Assembly: GCF_031458135.1 (NCBI RefSeq)
Contig: NZ_JAVDXW010000001.1
Coordinates: forward strand, 1,860,001 to 1,924,000
Length of the DNA: 64,000 nt
Reading direction: 5' to 3'
Origin: Haloactinomyces albus
GTDB taxonomy: Bacteria; Actinomycetota; Actinomycetes; Mycobacteriales; Pseudonocardiaceae
Within the stretch, counting starts at the first letter, position 1, and each line of letters starts with the position of its first letter. Made by a program: the position numbers and the translations under genes. A model generated the notes under the pieces. That model searched no databases and was not told the DNA's origin. It saw only the letters and a program-made list of their open reading frames with translations. Shown piece after piece: positions 25,388 to 33,807 of this stretch.

Positions 25388-26514
25388 GGCGCAGGATCAC
25401 CGAGCGAAGTGCCTCGACGGGACGGCTCGACGGCACGAACATCTGCTGCTTCAACCGTGCGGCTCGCTGGTGCTTCCTGATGGGCGGGCGCAACCGTGCT
25501 TCCCAGATGGTCAGGGCGGTATCGAGGATCGTCCGGGGACTGCAGCAGTGCCCTGCCGAGTTCGGCACCGCCTCGGAGGGCGGCTGTGGCTCCCATTCCC
25601 GAGTAGAGGTTCGGGCACCAGGCCGCGTCGCCCGACAGGGCAACCCGTCCATGGCTCCACCGGGGCTTCTTCACCTGGTGCACCGAGTCGAACAGATAGT
25701 CCGGCGTCTCTTCCAGGGCCGCCAGGGTGTGCCGCACCGCGGGGTCGTCCATGTCGGAGAAGACCGTGCGCAGGCGCTCGATCGTGGATCCGGTGGATTC
25801 CCGCCGGGTGTCTTCGGTGCGGTAGGTCAGCAGGACGGTGGGGGGCCGGTCGGCGAACCCGAACACCCACACCGCACGCCCTGCGCGGGCGCTGATGATG
25901 CTGTCCGTCGCCGCGAAGGACGGTACCTGGTCCTGCAGGGGGAACACGCAGACCATCGCATCCCACTTCGTCATGTAGTCCTCGTGCGGGCCGAAGACCA
26001 TGCGGCGCACGCGCGAGCGCAGCCCGTCGGCGCCGACGACCAGGTCGAAGTGCTCGCGGTACTGCGCGCCGGTACCCGCCTCCTCGAACAGCACCCGCAC
26101 GTCGCTGCCGGTGTCGTCGATCTCGACAGGTGTCGTCGCGAACCGCACGTCGATGGGCTCGCCCGCCGCGTCCCCGCAGGTGCTTCGCCAGAGAGCGGCT
26201 TCGATGTCGCCGCGGACCACTGCCGCCGGGTCGCCCCGCTGGTGCAGGAATCCCACGCCCGGTACCCGGTTCCCGCGCCGGGTCAGCGACCACGCCTTCC
26301 CACCCTCGGGCGGATTGCGGGTGTGCAGATACTCGGCGATACCGAGGTCGACGGCCGCCCGCTTCCCCTCCGGCATCAGGCCGACGAAATAACCACCCGT
26401 GCGGCGCTGCGGCGCCCGTTCGACGATCACCGGTGTCCAGCCGGCTTGCCGCAACCCGATCGCCGCGGACATGCCCGCGACCCCCAGCCCGACGACCAAT
26501 CCGCGCTTGCGCAC
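25388..26514 (-). pseudogene. FAD-dependent monooxygenase, frameshifted
   Basis: The N-terminal 330 residues are a good group A flavin monooxygenase. The FAD motif is VVGLGVAGMSAAIGLRQAG near residue 7, the second motif is GADGLRSRVRR, and the third is VALSGDAAWCPNLYSGMGA, with the GD motif. Around 25530 the frame shifts, and the expected C-terminal helix (DTALTIWEARLRPPIRKHQR) continues in another frame before running into an amidohydrolase fragment. The start is GTG 26512-26514. The catalytic domains are nearly complete, so a single-base correction would restore most of the protein; but the C-terminus is fused to foreign sequence, which supports real decay. It probably hydroxylated an aromatic or polyketide substrate, by family. 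Confidence 0.75.
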
Positions 26515-26550
26515 GATGCCGCTCTCCCCTTCTCCTCGAATCGGATCCGA

Positions 26551-27510
26551 TCAATCCGGGACGATGACGGCGCGGGCGCGTCCCTGGTGCGCCCAGGCCT
26601 CGCCGACGCGGCTGAGCGGATAGACGCGATACGGCGCGTCGAAGGTGCCATCGGCGAACCGGGCGAGAATCCCGGGAAGTCGGCCGATCATCTGCGCCTT
26701 CGATACCGAGCCCACGCCGCTACCGCTGATCCGGATGCGTCGGCTGCGCAGCAGCGCCGCGGGCAGCGCCACCTCGGCTCCGGCGAGCGAGCCGATCTGC
26801 ACGTAGTCGATGGCCGCGCTGCCATCGCCCGCGCCGGGCGTTGCCAGTACGGCGAAAGCGGCCTCGGCGACGGGACCCCACACGAAATCGAGCACGAGGG
26901 CAGGCTGCGCCTCGGCGACGGCCGCGCCGAGAGCGGCCGTCCAGGCACCGGGTGCGGCGTCCGCGAGGGCAACGGTGACAGCGCCGAGACCGCACAGCCG
27001 CTCGAGGGCCTCGGGGTCACGCCCGGCCGCGATGACACGTTTCGCGCCGAGGGACAGCGCCGCCCGCACGGCCAGGCTGCCCGACAAGCCGGTCGCGCCG
27101 AGCACCAGCACGGTGCCCAGCTCGCCCGCCTCCTCGCGTCGGCCGGCCAGCGCCATCCAGCCCGACATAGCGGGGTTCATTCCCGCGGCGACCGCGAACG
27201 GATCGGCCCCGGCGGGCACATCCACCTCGAACGGGGTGGCCAGCCATTCGGCCATCGTGCCCCACGGCGACCGGGCGAGACCGGTGTAGACCAGCCGCCC
27301 GCCACCGGTCCGAGCCACGGCGTCGACGCCCGGCACAAGGGGATACGCCTGCTCGCTGCCGTAGTGGCGGCCGGAAGCCAGTGCGCGGACGACGTGATGC
27401 AGACCCGCGCCCACGAGCCGCAGCGGCCGCCGACCCGGCCACGGTTCCAGGTCCGGGAAGTCCGCGCAGACGGGGATCGCTTCGGGGGCGTTGACGACTG
27501 CTGCACGCAC
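26551..27510 (-). CDS. MDR-type alcohol dehydrogenase/quinone oxidoreductase-like protein
   Basis: 319 residues. The GroES-like half is divergent and lacks the zinc Cys and His ligands. The Rossmann region has VLVLGATGLSGSLAVRAALSL and then KRVIAAGRDPEAL. Members of this group act on NADP-linked carbonyl or enone reductions. Start GTG 27508-27510, 7 bases after AAGGAGA. Divergent from a TetR gene, with a perfect long inverted repeat covering the start-region DNA, so repression by that TetR is very likely. It is followed on the same strand, after a 36-bp gap, by the flavin monooxygenase gene, suggesting one operon. Confidence 0.82.
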   Translation of the reverse strand: MRAAVVNAPEAIPVCADFPDLEPWPGRRPLRLVGAGLHHVVRALASGRHYGSEQAYPLVPGVDAVARTGGGRLVYTGLARSPWGTMAEWLATPFEVDVPAGADPFAVAAGMNPAMSGWMALAGRREEAGELGTVLVLGATGLSGSLAVRAALSLGAKRVIAAGRDPEALERLCGLGAVTVALADAAPGAWTAALGAAVAEAQPALVLDFVWGPVAEAAFAVLATPGAGDGSAAIDYVQIGSLAGAEVALPAALLRSRRIRISGSGVGSVSKAQMIGRLPGILARFADGTFDAPYRVYPLSRVGEAWAHQGRARAVIVPD

Positions 27511-27520
27511 AACAATCTCC

Positions 27521-27560
27521 TTAACAAAGTTCAATTACTAGCATTCCTGAACTTTGTTAA
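27521..27560. promoter_or_regulatory. Perfect 13-bp inverted repeat, TetR operator
   Basis: TTAACAAAGTTCA (27521-27533) and TGAACTTTGTTAA (27548-27560) are exact reverse complements around a 14-base spacer. They fill most of the 60-bp gap between the divergent MDR and TetR genes, and the left arm overlaps the MDR ribosome site. Confidence 0.8.
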
Positions 27561-27570
27561 AGTGTCAACC

Positions 27571-28209
27571 GTGGCGAAGGGCATCACGCGGAAGTGCATC
27601 GTGGCGGCGGCGCTCGAGCTGCTCAACGAGAAGGGCATGGACGCTCTCACCGTCCGCGCGCTCGCTTCCCGGCTCGACGTCCGAGCCCCTGCGCTGTACT
27701 GGCACGTCCGCAACAAGCAGGAACTGCTCGACGAGATGAGCACGGTCGTCATGCGCCGTGTCACCGACACGCTCGCGGGGATCCCTCCCCGGGCGAGCTG
27801 GCGTGACGAGGTCGCCACCTACGCCCGCGTCCTGCGCTCGGAGTACCTGCTCCACCGGGACGGGGCCCGCATCTTCAGCGGCACGCGGATCTCCGATCCG
27901 GACGTGGTGAAGGCAAAGGAACCCTGGCTCGCGCGCTTGACAGCGGCCGGATTCACGCTCGCCGAGGCGGACGACGCCCTTGAGCTGGTCACCGCCTTCG
28001 TGGTCGGCTTCGTCATCGAGGAACAAGAGCGGGACCAGTCGGCCACCACAGACCCCGCCCGTTACTCGCTCGCCGAGCGTGACGCGTGGCTGGGCGACGA
28101 TGCCGAACTGGTCAAGGCCACCGGACACCTCCGCGACGACGGTGACCAAAGGTTCGAACGGCAACTCGGCATCGTTCTCGACGGGCTCGCGGCCCGCCTG
28201 CGCCACTGA
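27571..28209 (+). CDS. TetR-family regulator (tetracycline-repressor type C-terminal domain)
   Basis: 212 residues. HTH at about residues 8-50 (LTVRALASRLDVRAPALYWHV, the pattern of true TetR proteins), with a C-terminal TetR_C-like ligand domain. The start is GTG 27571, only 11 bases after the operator's right arm and without a clear ribosome site, so the transcript may be leaderless. It probably represses the divergent MDR gene and the flavin monooxygenase behind it. Ligand unknown. Confidence 0.85.
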   Translation: MAKGITRKCIVAAALELLNEKGMDALTVRALASRLDVRAPALYWHVRNKQELLDEMSTVVMRRVTDTLAGIPPRASWRDEVATYARVLRSEYLLHRDGARIFSGTRISDPDVVKAKEPWLARLTAAGFTLAEADDALELVTAFVVGFVIEEQERDQSATTDPARYSLAERDAWLGDDAELVKATGHLRDDGDQRFERQLGIVLDGLAARLRH

Positions 28210-28317
28210 CGGCCCGGTACGGACGAAGAAGGGCAGGGCCGGGGTCCGCCGGTCAGGTCACCAGACCGTAGCGGTTCAGTGGCGACGTCGGCGCAGCCAA
28301 GCCCCGAGCGAGGCGTC

Positions 28318-28680
28318 TCAGGCTCGTAGATCTCTCTCATTGCGCGCGCGTCGTGCTTGCCGCACTTCATTACGCATGTAGGGGGTCCATTTGGCGCAGA
28401 GCGCCATGACGTCCGGTGTAGCGAGGTGTCGATCGAGCGTCTCCTGGGACGCCCATTGCTCGAGTACCGTGACGGCTTCGAGGGTTGCGTCTTCCACGCA
28501 AAACGAGATCAGCACGTTCCCCGGGTTCGCTGCAGCGATCGGATAGGTCGCCTGTGACTCGGCGACGAAGGTCTCGACGTCCCCGGCGGGAACGAAGGGC
28601 CGACCAGCAACAATGAGGGCCGTCCGCACAGACGGTTGCGTTTCCGCGGTGGTGGCCGCCTCGTCCTGAGGTGGATCCAT
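28318..28680 (-). CDS. Antibiotic biosynthesis monooxygenase (ABM)-domain protein
   Basis: 120 residues. The core TALIVAGRPFVPAGDVETFV, followed by NVLISFCVEDATLEAVTVLE and QWASQETLDRHLATPDVMAL, is the dimeric ferredoxin-like ABM fold. Members include cofactor-free monooxygenases and heme-degrading enzymes, and many have no assigned activity. The first 20 residues are low complexity. Start ATG 28678-28680 chosen because upstream residues are not family-like. It is divergent from a frameshifted MerR regulator across 295 bp. Confidence 0.75.
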   Translation of the reverse strand: MDPPQDEAATTAETQPSVRTALIVAGRPFVPAGDVETFVAESQATYPIAAANPGNVLISFCVEDATLEAVTVLEQWASQETLDRHLATPDVMALCAKWTPYMRNEVRQARRARNERDLRA

Positions 28681-28975
28681 TGTTCGTTCCAATCCTTGTT
28701 GTCCTTGTGCAGATCCTGCATGCACGGAAAACTATGACGCCGGCTCCAGGGAAAATGTGATAAGGGATACAGAAGCGTTCTATTGAGCGAAGTTCTGAAT
28801 CATGGGAACTAGATGAGCGATTCCGTGAAGATCGTGTCAGGCGTGTTGGTCTGCTAGTGATGAGGGGAAGGTTTTCAAGATCAATGTGTGACCAGAGAAC
28901 TGAACACCCTCCTGACCGCACTGTACGTACTCGTCGACGATCATGTGATGTCCCCTCACGGGAAGGAAAGGCCCG

Positions 28976-29462
28976 ATGCGAATCGCCGAACTAGCCACTA
29001 AGACAGGAGCCAGCGTGCGATCGCTGCGCTACTACGAAGAACAGGGCCTTCTCTCGAGTCATCGCAGCGGCTCGGGACAACGAGCACTACAGCGAAGAAA
29101 AGGTCGCACGTGTGGTATACCTTAATCGACTTTTTGCTGCGGGCCTTTCCAGCCGCGCCATCGTGGAACTCCTCCCGTGCGCTGAGTCTCCGAGCGTAGA
29201 CAACTCCGATGTGGCTTTCACACGAATGCTGTACGAGCGCGACCGCATCAGCGCCCACATCGAGGATCTGATTCGAACCCGCGACGCCTTCGACGCGCTC
29301 TTCAGGGCCGATCAGGACCACCGCGCCACCCTTGCCAGTGTCGGTGGCGCAGAACAGGAATGCGCCTCGCGCAGCAGAAGGGGTCTGACACTACTGGCGC
29401 CGGAACCGGGCATCAGGCAGATTCAGCCACCAACGGCGAACCGGAACAGCAAATCTGAGTAG
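28976..29462 (+). pseudogene. MerR-family regulator, frameshifted
   Basis: The N-terminal DNA-binding part is textbook MerR: MRIAELATKTGASVRSLRYY then EEQGLL. After GSGQR the frame breaks near 29084 through one extra base. HYSEEKVARVVYLNRLFAAG, then the dimerisation coiled coil, follow in the second frame to 29462. Read in the first frame, the protein stops after about 48 residues. A ribosome site (GGAAGG) precedes the ATG. It is opposite the ABM gene and was presumably its activator. Sequence error or real loss of function cannot be told apart here. Confidence 0.8.
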
Positions 29463-29933
29463 CCTCGGTGGCGGAGGTGACCAGTTCGGAGCGGCGCCCG
29501 TGGTCGGGGTTGAGCATCAATCCAGCTCGACCGCGAGCCCCGCTCGGTGCCCGGCACCACGGCGGCCCGATACCGCCGATCTGGCCGTTGATCGCGTTGA
29601 GCCAGGTGGCCACATTTGCAACCGAAATAGTGCGGGTTGTACCCGGGATGCACGGCATAGGAAGCACAGCGAAGCGCATCCCGTCGCCCCGGAGTTGCGC
29701 GAGCAGGATCTCGCCCCGCACCTCGATCAGCCTAGCGTTGACGACTGTCAGAGTGTCGTCGCGGCAAAGTCGTCGCCGACACGATCACCGATGCCTACGG
29801 TCGGCTCCGAGATCTCGCGCGCTCCACCTGACAGCAATGCGAACCACGTCTGGCGCGTTCTCGCCGCGGAGGCCGAGTTCGACGGCGGGCGCTGCGAGGT
29901 AAACAGCGGTGCAGCGCGCCGAGTACCTGTCGC
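29463..29933. other. Degenerate stretch, nothing recognised
   Basis: About 470 bp between the MerR remnant and the next TetR gene. Frames on both strands reach about 100-180 codons. A few phrases, such as VVADTITDAYGRLRDLARS at about 29775-29830 on the plus strand, look protein-like, but none extends far or matches a known family. Probably the wreck of one or more genes. Confidence 0.4.
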
Positions 29934-30548
29934 TCAAAGTCCACCATCGTGTCCGCCGCGGGCCCGACAGCCGATGAGGAGGGTGTCGCACAGGGCGTCG
30001 ACCCAGGACCGATCCAGCGAGCTCCCGACGAGCAGGCGGAAGTAGACCGCCCCGACGAAGGCGTCGATCACCCGTTCCACGTCGAGATCGGCACGGAAGT
30101 GCCCGCTGGCCACACCCGCTCCGAGAACGATCGCGGACTCGCGGCGCAGGGGTCCGGAGAACCGTTCACGGAACAGTCGCTGTGTCTCGGCGTCCCGCTG
30201 GGCGTGGGCGACCACGGACGCAGCGACCCGCCCCGACGGACCCGCCAGCGCCGCGGCGAGCGAGGCTACCAACGCGCGGAGGTTCTCCTCCGGATCCCCG
30301 CCGCGCGCGGCGTCCAGCTGTGGTCGGAAGCACTCGAGAAAGCTGTCGATCGCCAGTACGGACTTCGACGGCCACCGACGGTAGATCGTCGTGCGTGCTA
30401 CACCCGACCGTCGGGACACCGCGTCAATGGAAAAGTCATCGATCCCCTCGTCCTCTAGCAGCGCGTAGGCGGAGTCGAGCACCGCCCGCCGAGCCAGTTC
30501 GCTGCGTGGGCGCCCGACGGCGCGATGCTCTTCCTCTGCCTCAGCCAC
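29934..30548 (-). CDS. TetR-family regulator of the aldehyde dehydrogenase gene
   Basis: 204 residues. HTH: FSIDAVSRRSGVARTTIYRRW followed by PSKSVL (about 37-62), then a TetR ligand domain with AFVGAVYFRLLVG near the C-terminus. Start GTG 30546-30548, preceded by CAGGATCACGG. The 118-bp gap to the divergent aldehyde dehydrogenase gene contains a perfect palindrome. It probably represses the dehydrogenase and itself. Confidence 0.85.
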   Translation of the reverse strand: MAEAEEEHRAVGRPRSELARRAVLDSAYALLEDEGIDDFSIDAVSRRSGVARTTIYRRWPSKSVLAIDSFLECFRPQLDAARGGDPEENLRALVASLAAALAGPSGRVAASVVAHAQRDAETQRLFRERFSGPLRRESAIVLGAGVASGHFRADLDVERVIDAFVGAVYFRLLVGSSLDRSWVDALCDTLLIGCRARGGHDGGL

Positions 30549-30586
30549 CCCGTGATCCTGACACTCGAGTTGAAGTTGCCGCTTTC

Positions 30587-30603
30587 CGCTACATGTTGTA
30601 GCG
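30587..30603. promoter_or_regulatory. Palindromic operator between TetR and ALDH genes
   Basis: CGCTACA and TGTAGCG, perfect 7-bp arms around TGT, lie in the middle of the divergent promoter region. This is the usual size for TetR-family operators. Confidence 0.65.
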
Positions 30604-30666
30604 TAATATCTCGAGACGCCGACGCTACGCCTGCGCCCACATTCAACACGACTGCCAGGAGTACCC

Positions 30667-32160
30667 ATGAGCATCGACCAGGCCGAACGCGGCACCCAGC
30701 CCACCCTCCGCAGAGAGCTGTTCATCGGCGGCTCGTGGCGCCCGAGCGCCGACGGCTCCACCACCGGGCTCACCGACCCCACGACCGAGAAAGCCTTCGG
30801 CGCTGCGGCGGTTGCGTCTCCGACCGATGTGGATGCAGCCGTACGCGCCGCGCGGACGGCGTTTGACGAGGGCCCCTGGCCGCGGCTGACGATCGTCGAG
30901 CGCGCCGAGTACCTCCGCCGGTTCGCCGACGCGCTCGCCGACGACATCGAACCGATCGCGCAGCTGGTGATGCGCGAGACCGGCCTACCCCGCGCCGACA
31001 GCCTCGGTGGCACAAAGGCGATGATCACCGTGCTGCGGTACTACGCCGATCTGGCCGACACCGTGACCCTTGAAGAACGCCGGGTCGGCCGTACCGGTGT
31101 CTCCACTCTCATCGAGAAGCGCCCCGTCGGGGTCGTCGCCCAGATCGTGCCCTGGAACAGCCCGATCGTCATGGCGGCCTTCAACCTGCCCGCCGCGCTG
31201 CTCGCTGGCTGCACAGTGGTGCTCAAGCCCTCCGAGCTCACCCCGCTGAGCGCCGGCTACCTGGCCGACGCCGCAGTGCGTATCGGGCTCCCCGCCGGCG
31301 TGCTCAACGTCGTCACCGGTCCGCCAGCGAGCAGCGAGGCACTCGTGCGCCACCCTGCAGTGAACAAGGTGGCTTTCACCGGCAGCACCACCACCGGTCG
31401 GCTGATCGCCGAGGCAGCCGCCCCTGGCCTCAAGCACGTCTCCCTTGAGCTAGGAGGCAAAGCCGCAGCCCTGGTCCTCGACGACGCGCCCCTCGCCCGC
31501 ATCGTCGACACGATGGTCCCCGCGATGATGTTCAACAACGGGCAGATGTGCCTTCAGCCGAGCCGACTGCTGGTTCCCCGCCACCGTCAGCAGGAGATCA
31601 CCGATGCCCTCGCAGCGAGATTCGCCGAGGTTGTCGTCGGAGCTCCGTGGGACCCCGACACCGAGGTCGGGCCCCTGATCAGTCGCGGCCAACATGACAA
31701 GGTCATGGGTCTGCTCGCCTCAGCCGTGGACGAAGGCGGTCGGTTCGTCGTCGGCGGCGGCCGCCCGAAGGATCTCGACACCGGCTACTTCGTCGAGCCC
31801 ACGATCATCACCGACGTCGGGCCCCGCTCGCGGGTCGCCACCGAGGAGATCTTCGCTCCCGTCCTGGTCGTGATCGCCTACGACGACGAAGAGGAGGCCA
31901 TCGCCATAGTGAACGACACCGAGTTCGGCCTCAACGACGCCGTCTACAGCGCAGACCCCGATCGTGCACTCGCCATGGCCCGCCGCATGGACAGCGGCAG
32001 CGTCAACATCAACAACGGCCAATACCTCGACGTCGCCGTGCCCTTCGGCGGCGTCAAGCAGTCGGGCTACGGTGTCGAACTGGGCCCTGAGGGGCTGGAG
32101 GCCTACTTCCACCACCGCGTGATCTACCTGGATGCAGAGCCGTTCCACGGACTCGGGTGA
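30667..32160 (+). CDS. NAD(P)-dependent aldehyde dehydrogenase
   Basis: 497 residues, full-length ALDH superfamily. Cofactor region PWNSPIVMA (about 152-160), KPSE, general base Glu261 in LELGGKAA, catalytic Cys295 in NNGQMCLQPSR, and the C-terminal PFGGVKQSGYG motif are all intact. It oxidises an aldehyde to the acid; the substrate cannot be read from sequence. It is controlled, by position, by the divergent TetR. It is the best-preserved enzyme in this part of element A. Immediately downstream begins a zone of scrambled gene fragments. Confidence 0.93.
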   Translation: MSIDQAERGTQPTLRRELFIGGSWRPSADGSTTGLTDPTTEKAFGAAAVASPTDVDAAVRAARTAFDEGPWPRLTIVERAEYLRRFADALADDIEPIAQLVMRETGLPRADSLGGTKAMITVLRYYADLADTVTLEERRVGRTGVSTLIEKRPVGVVAQIVPWNSPIVMAAFNLPAALLAGCTVVLKPSELTPLSAGYLADAAVRIGLPAGVLNVVTGPPASSEALVRHPAVNKVAFTGSTTTGRLIAEAAAPGLKHVSLELGGKAAALVLDDAPLARIVDTMVPAMMFNNGQMCLQPSRLLVPRHRQQEITDALAARFAEVVVGAPWDPDTEVGPLISRGQHDKVMGLLASAVDEGGRFVVGGGRPKDLDTGYFVEPTIITDVGPRSRVATEEIFAPVLVVIAYDDEEEAIAIVNDTEFGLNDAVYSADPDRALAMARRMDSGSVNINNGQYLDVAVPFGGVKQSGYGVELGPEGLEAYFHHRVIYLDAEPFHGLG

Positions 32161-32412
32161 GGTGTCACGCCGCCGCGCACCAGATTCGGATCAGCACCCT
32201 GCGGCTAGTCGAGGCCTACACCGCGGCCGGGATGGTCGATGACGACCGCGCACTCACCACCGCCCGGTGGTTCGCCGACACCACCACCGGTCTGCTCGCG
32301 CCGATGCGTGGCGAACTCGACCGCTGGTTCACCGTCATGTTCCAGGGCAGCGCCGCCCCACCCCGCAGCCGTCCCCGGTCCGAGCAGATTGCTGCGGCAC
32401 TGCCCGTCTCGG
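32161..32412 (+). pseudogene. Possible tyrosine-recombinase N-terminal fragment
   Basis: The frame reads ISTLRLVEAYTAAGM, RWFADTTTGLLAPMRGELDR, WFTVMFQGSAAPPRSRPRSE and AAALPVSG. The pattern resembles the N-terminal part of a family of streptomycete site-specific integrases, from memory. About 70 residues of the expected middle and the whole catalytic domain are missing. If right, it is a leftover of another integration event inside element A. Confidence is limited because no catalytic residue is present. Confidence 0.4.
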
Positions 32413-32596
32413 GCGCATCTTGTGTGCCCCAAACACCGGATACAGGGCGCCGCCGCGTTTGAGCGTGCGCAGGAAGCGACCGCTGCCGCGACCCCCGACC
32501 GCGTCGACAGCACATTCGCGCTCGCCGATACCGGGCAGCGCACGAGCGGGCCGCCCGGGGCACCTTCAAGGCAAGATCGTCCTCACGGTCGCCTAA
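32412..32596. pseudogene. Two inverted MDR oxidoreductase fragments joined head to head
   Basis: On the minus strand 32412-32508 reads VDAVGGRGSGRFLRTLKRGG then ALYPVF, matching the late middle of the MDR at 21307-22323. On the plus strand 32503-32596 reads VDSTFALADT and, after a one-base shift, GHLQGKIVLTVA, matching that protein's last 35 residues. The two meet at a shared GTCGAC palindrome. The segment between them in the intact gene is deleted. This is a rearrangement scar, not a gene. Confidence 0.7.
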
Positions 32597-32664
32597 CCTA
32601 GGGAACGATCCCCGCGCCGTGTGCCGGGCCGCTGGGCGTGGCACACGGCGCTTGTACGGAATCC

Positions 32665-32762
32665 GACAAGTTCGCCGTCACGGGCACCGAGGAGCACCAA
32701 CTGGTCATCTACTACCCCGAACCGGGAATCGAATCCGCGGAGAAACTAGCTCTCCTTGCTCC
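32665..32762 (+). pseudogene. XRE regulator C-terminal fragment
   Basis: DKFAVTGTEEHQLVIYYPEP followed by GIESAEKLALLA matches the C-terminal end of the intact XRE regulator at 34741-35664 (DKFTVTGSEEQQLVIYHAQP). The upstream part of the gene is gone. It shows that a second copy of this regulator type once lay here. Confidence 0.7.
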
Positions 32763-32867
32763 TTCCAGTCCGGGGACCTGCTTGCGTACAGTCCGGACCG
32801 CGCTGGCGCAACGACCGCTGAGGATCCGGCCGTGATGCCGGGTCTGAGTAGCAGCCGTACAGGATCT

Positions 32868-33089
32868 GGTCCGTTTATGTGGACCACTGATCCGATCAGT
32901 ATAGCCTGCAAGGCGGACAGGAGAGAACGATGCCAGCGCACACGATGAGGGCGGTCAGGCTGCACGAGCACGGCGGCCCCGAGGTTCTGCGCTACGACGA
33001 GGTTCCGCTCCCCACGTCCGATCCGGGTGAGGCACTCGTTCGAGTTAACGCGATCGGCGTCAATCCTCCGGACTGGTACCTGCGCGAAC
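32868..33089 (+). pseudogene. Truncated MDR oxidoreductase copy with its operator
   Basis: From ATG 32930 the frame gives MPAHTMRAVRLHEHGGPEVL and GVNPPDWYLRE, nearly the same as the MDR at 22323, then breaks off after about 53 residues. The 60 bp upstream also match: GGTCCG, a 6-base spacer and TGGACC at 32868-32885, then ACTGATCCGA, then the ribosome site CAGGAGAG. The conserved operator in front of a dead gene supports its importance in the live copy. Confidence 0.75.
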
Positions 33090-33122
33090 CCAATCGACAG
33101 GACCGCAACAACGCCGGCCGCT

Positions 33123-33637
33123 TCACAGTTCGCGCCCTGCGTTCGTCTTGCTGGCGCGACTGGTGAGCGCGATCGTGGCATTGGCCAGCAGGACGGCGAG
33201 GAGGCGCCGATGGTGTTCATCGCCCAGTCATTGGTGTCGCAGGCGCGCCCGATGGCAGGCACCATGGCCTGGACAACCTCGACCGCAGCGGAAAGGCTCG
33301 TACTGGCCACAACCGTCAGCAGCCGTCGCCGGGTTGCCAGCGTGGCGAAGAAGACCGGTGGGAAGAACACCGCCACATTGGCCAGCAACTCCACTCTGGT
33401 CGGAGTAGGTACGTAGAACTGGATTGCGCACGCAACATCGCCCACCCGGCTAGAGGTCGGCACAAGCGTCAGCACGACGATCGGCAGCACGGACACGATC
33501 ACGAGCGCCCACAGGGTCCGGTGCGCGCACCGGTGGGTGCGCAAGATCAGGTAGCCGACGCCAACACAGGCGGCGACCACCAACAGCAACAGGACCGGTA
33601 CCAGCGCCGAGTTGTCCAGCAGAAAGTTGGTGATCAT
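33123..33637 (-). pseudogene. VanZ-family membrane protein, frameshifted near the C-terminus
   Basis: From ATG 33637 the frame encodes about 145 residues of a VanZ-like protein with four or five hydrophobic segments and the motif DTNDWAMNTIGA. After this motif the expected last helix (LLAVLLANATIALTSRASKT) is in another frame, ending at a stop at 33123-33125. One base is missing near 33205. In the first frame the protein runs on into unrelated sequence. VanZ-type proteins are linked to glycopeptide (teicoplanin) tolerance in some bacteria, but most family members are uncharacterised. Confidence 0.75.
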
Positions 33638-33807
33638 GACGGGGACGATCCCCCGGCTCTCGAACCGCGGTGACCGACGCCCGCTCGGCCCAGTACCTGA
33701 CGCCCTGCCCCCACATCAATACGCGTATCGGACGTGCCGTCCCACGCAGACGTCGCCGATACTGTCGTTCGGAACCCGGTCCCCCGTATCGAATTCGAGG
33801 TTGGTGG

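Noticed and set aside
25210-28209. A 999-codon open frame on the plus strand
   Set aside because: Its first 787 codons are antisense to the flavin monooxygenase and MDR genes and resemble nothing; only the end from GTG 27571 is a real TetR gene.
29413-29721. A 102-codon minus-strand frame
   Set aside because: No recognisable family and overlapped by frames of similar length; treated as degenerate DNA.
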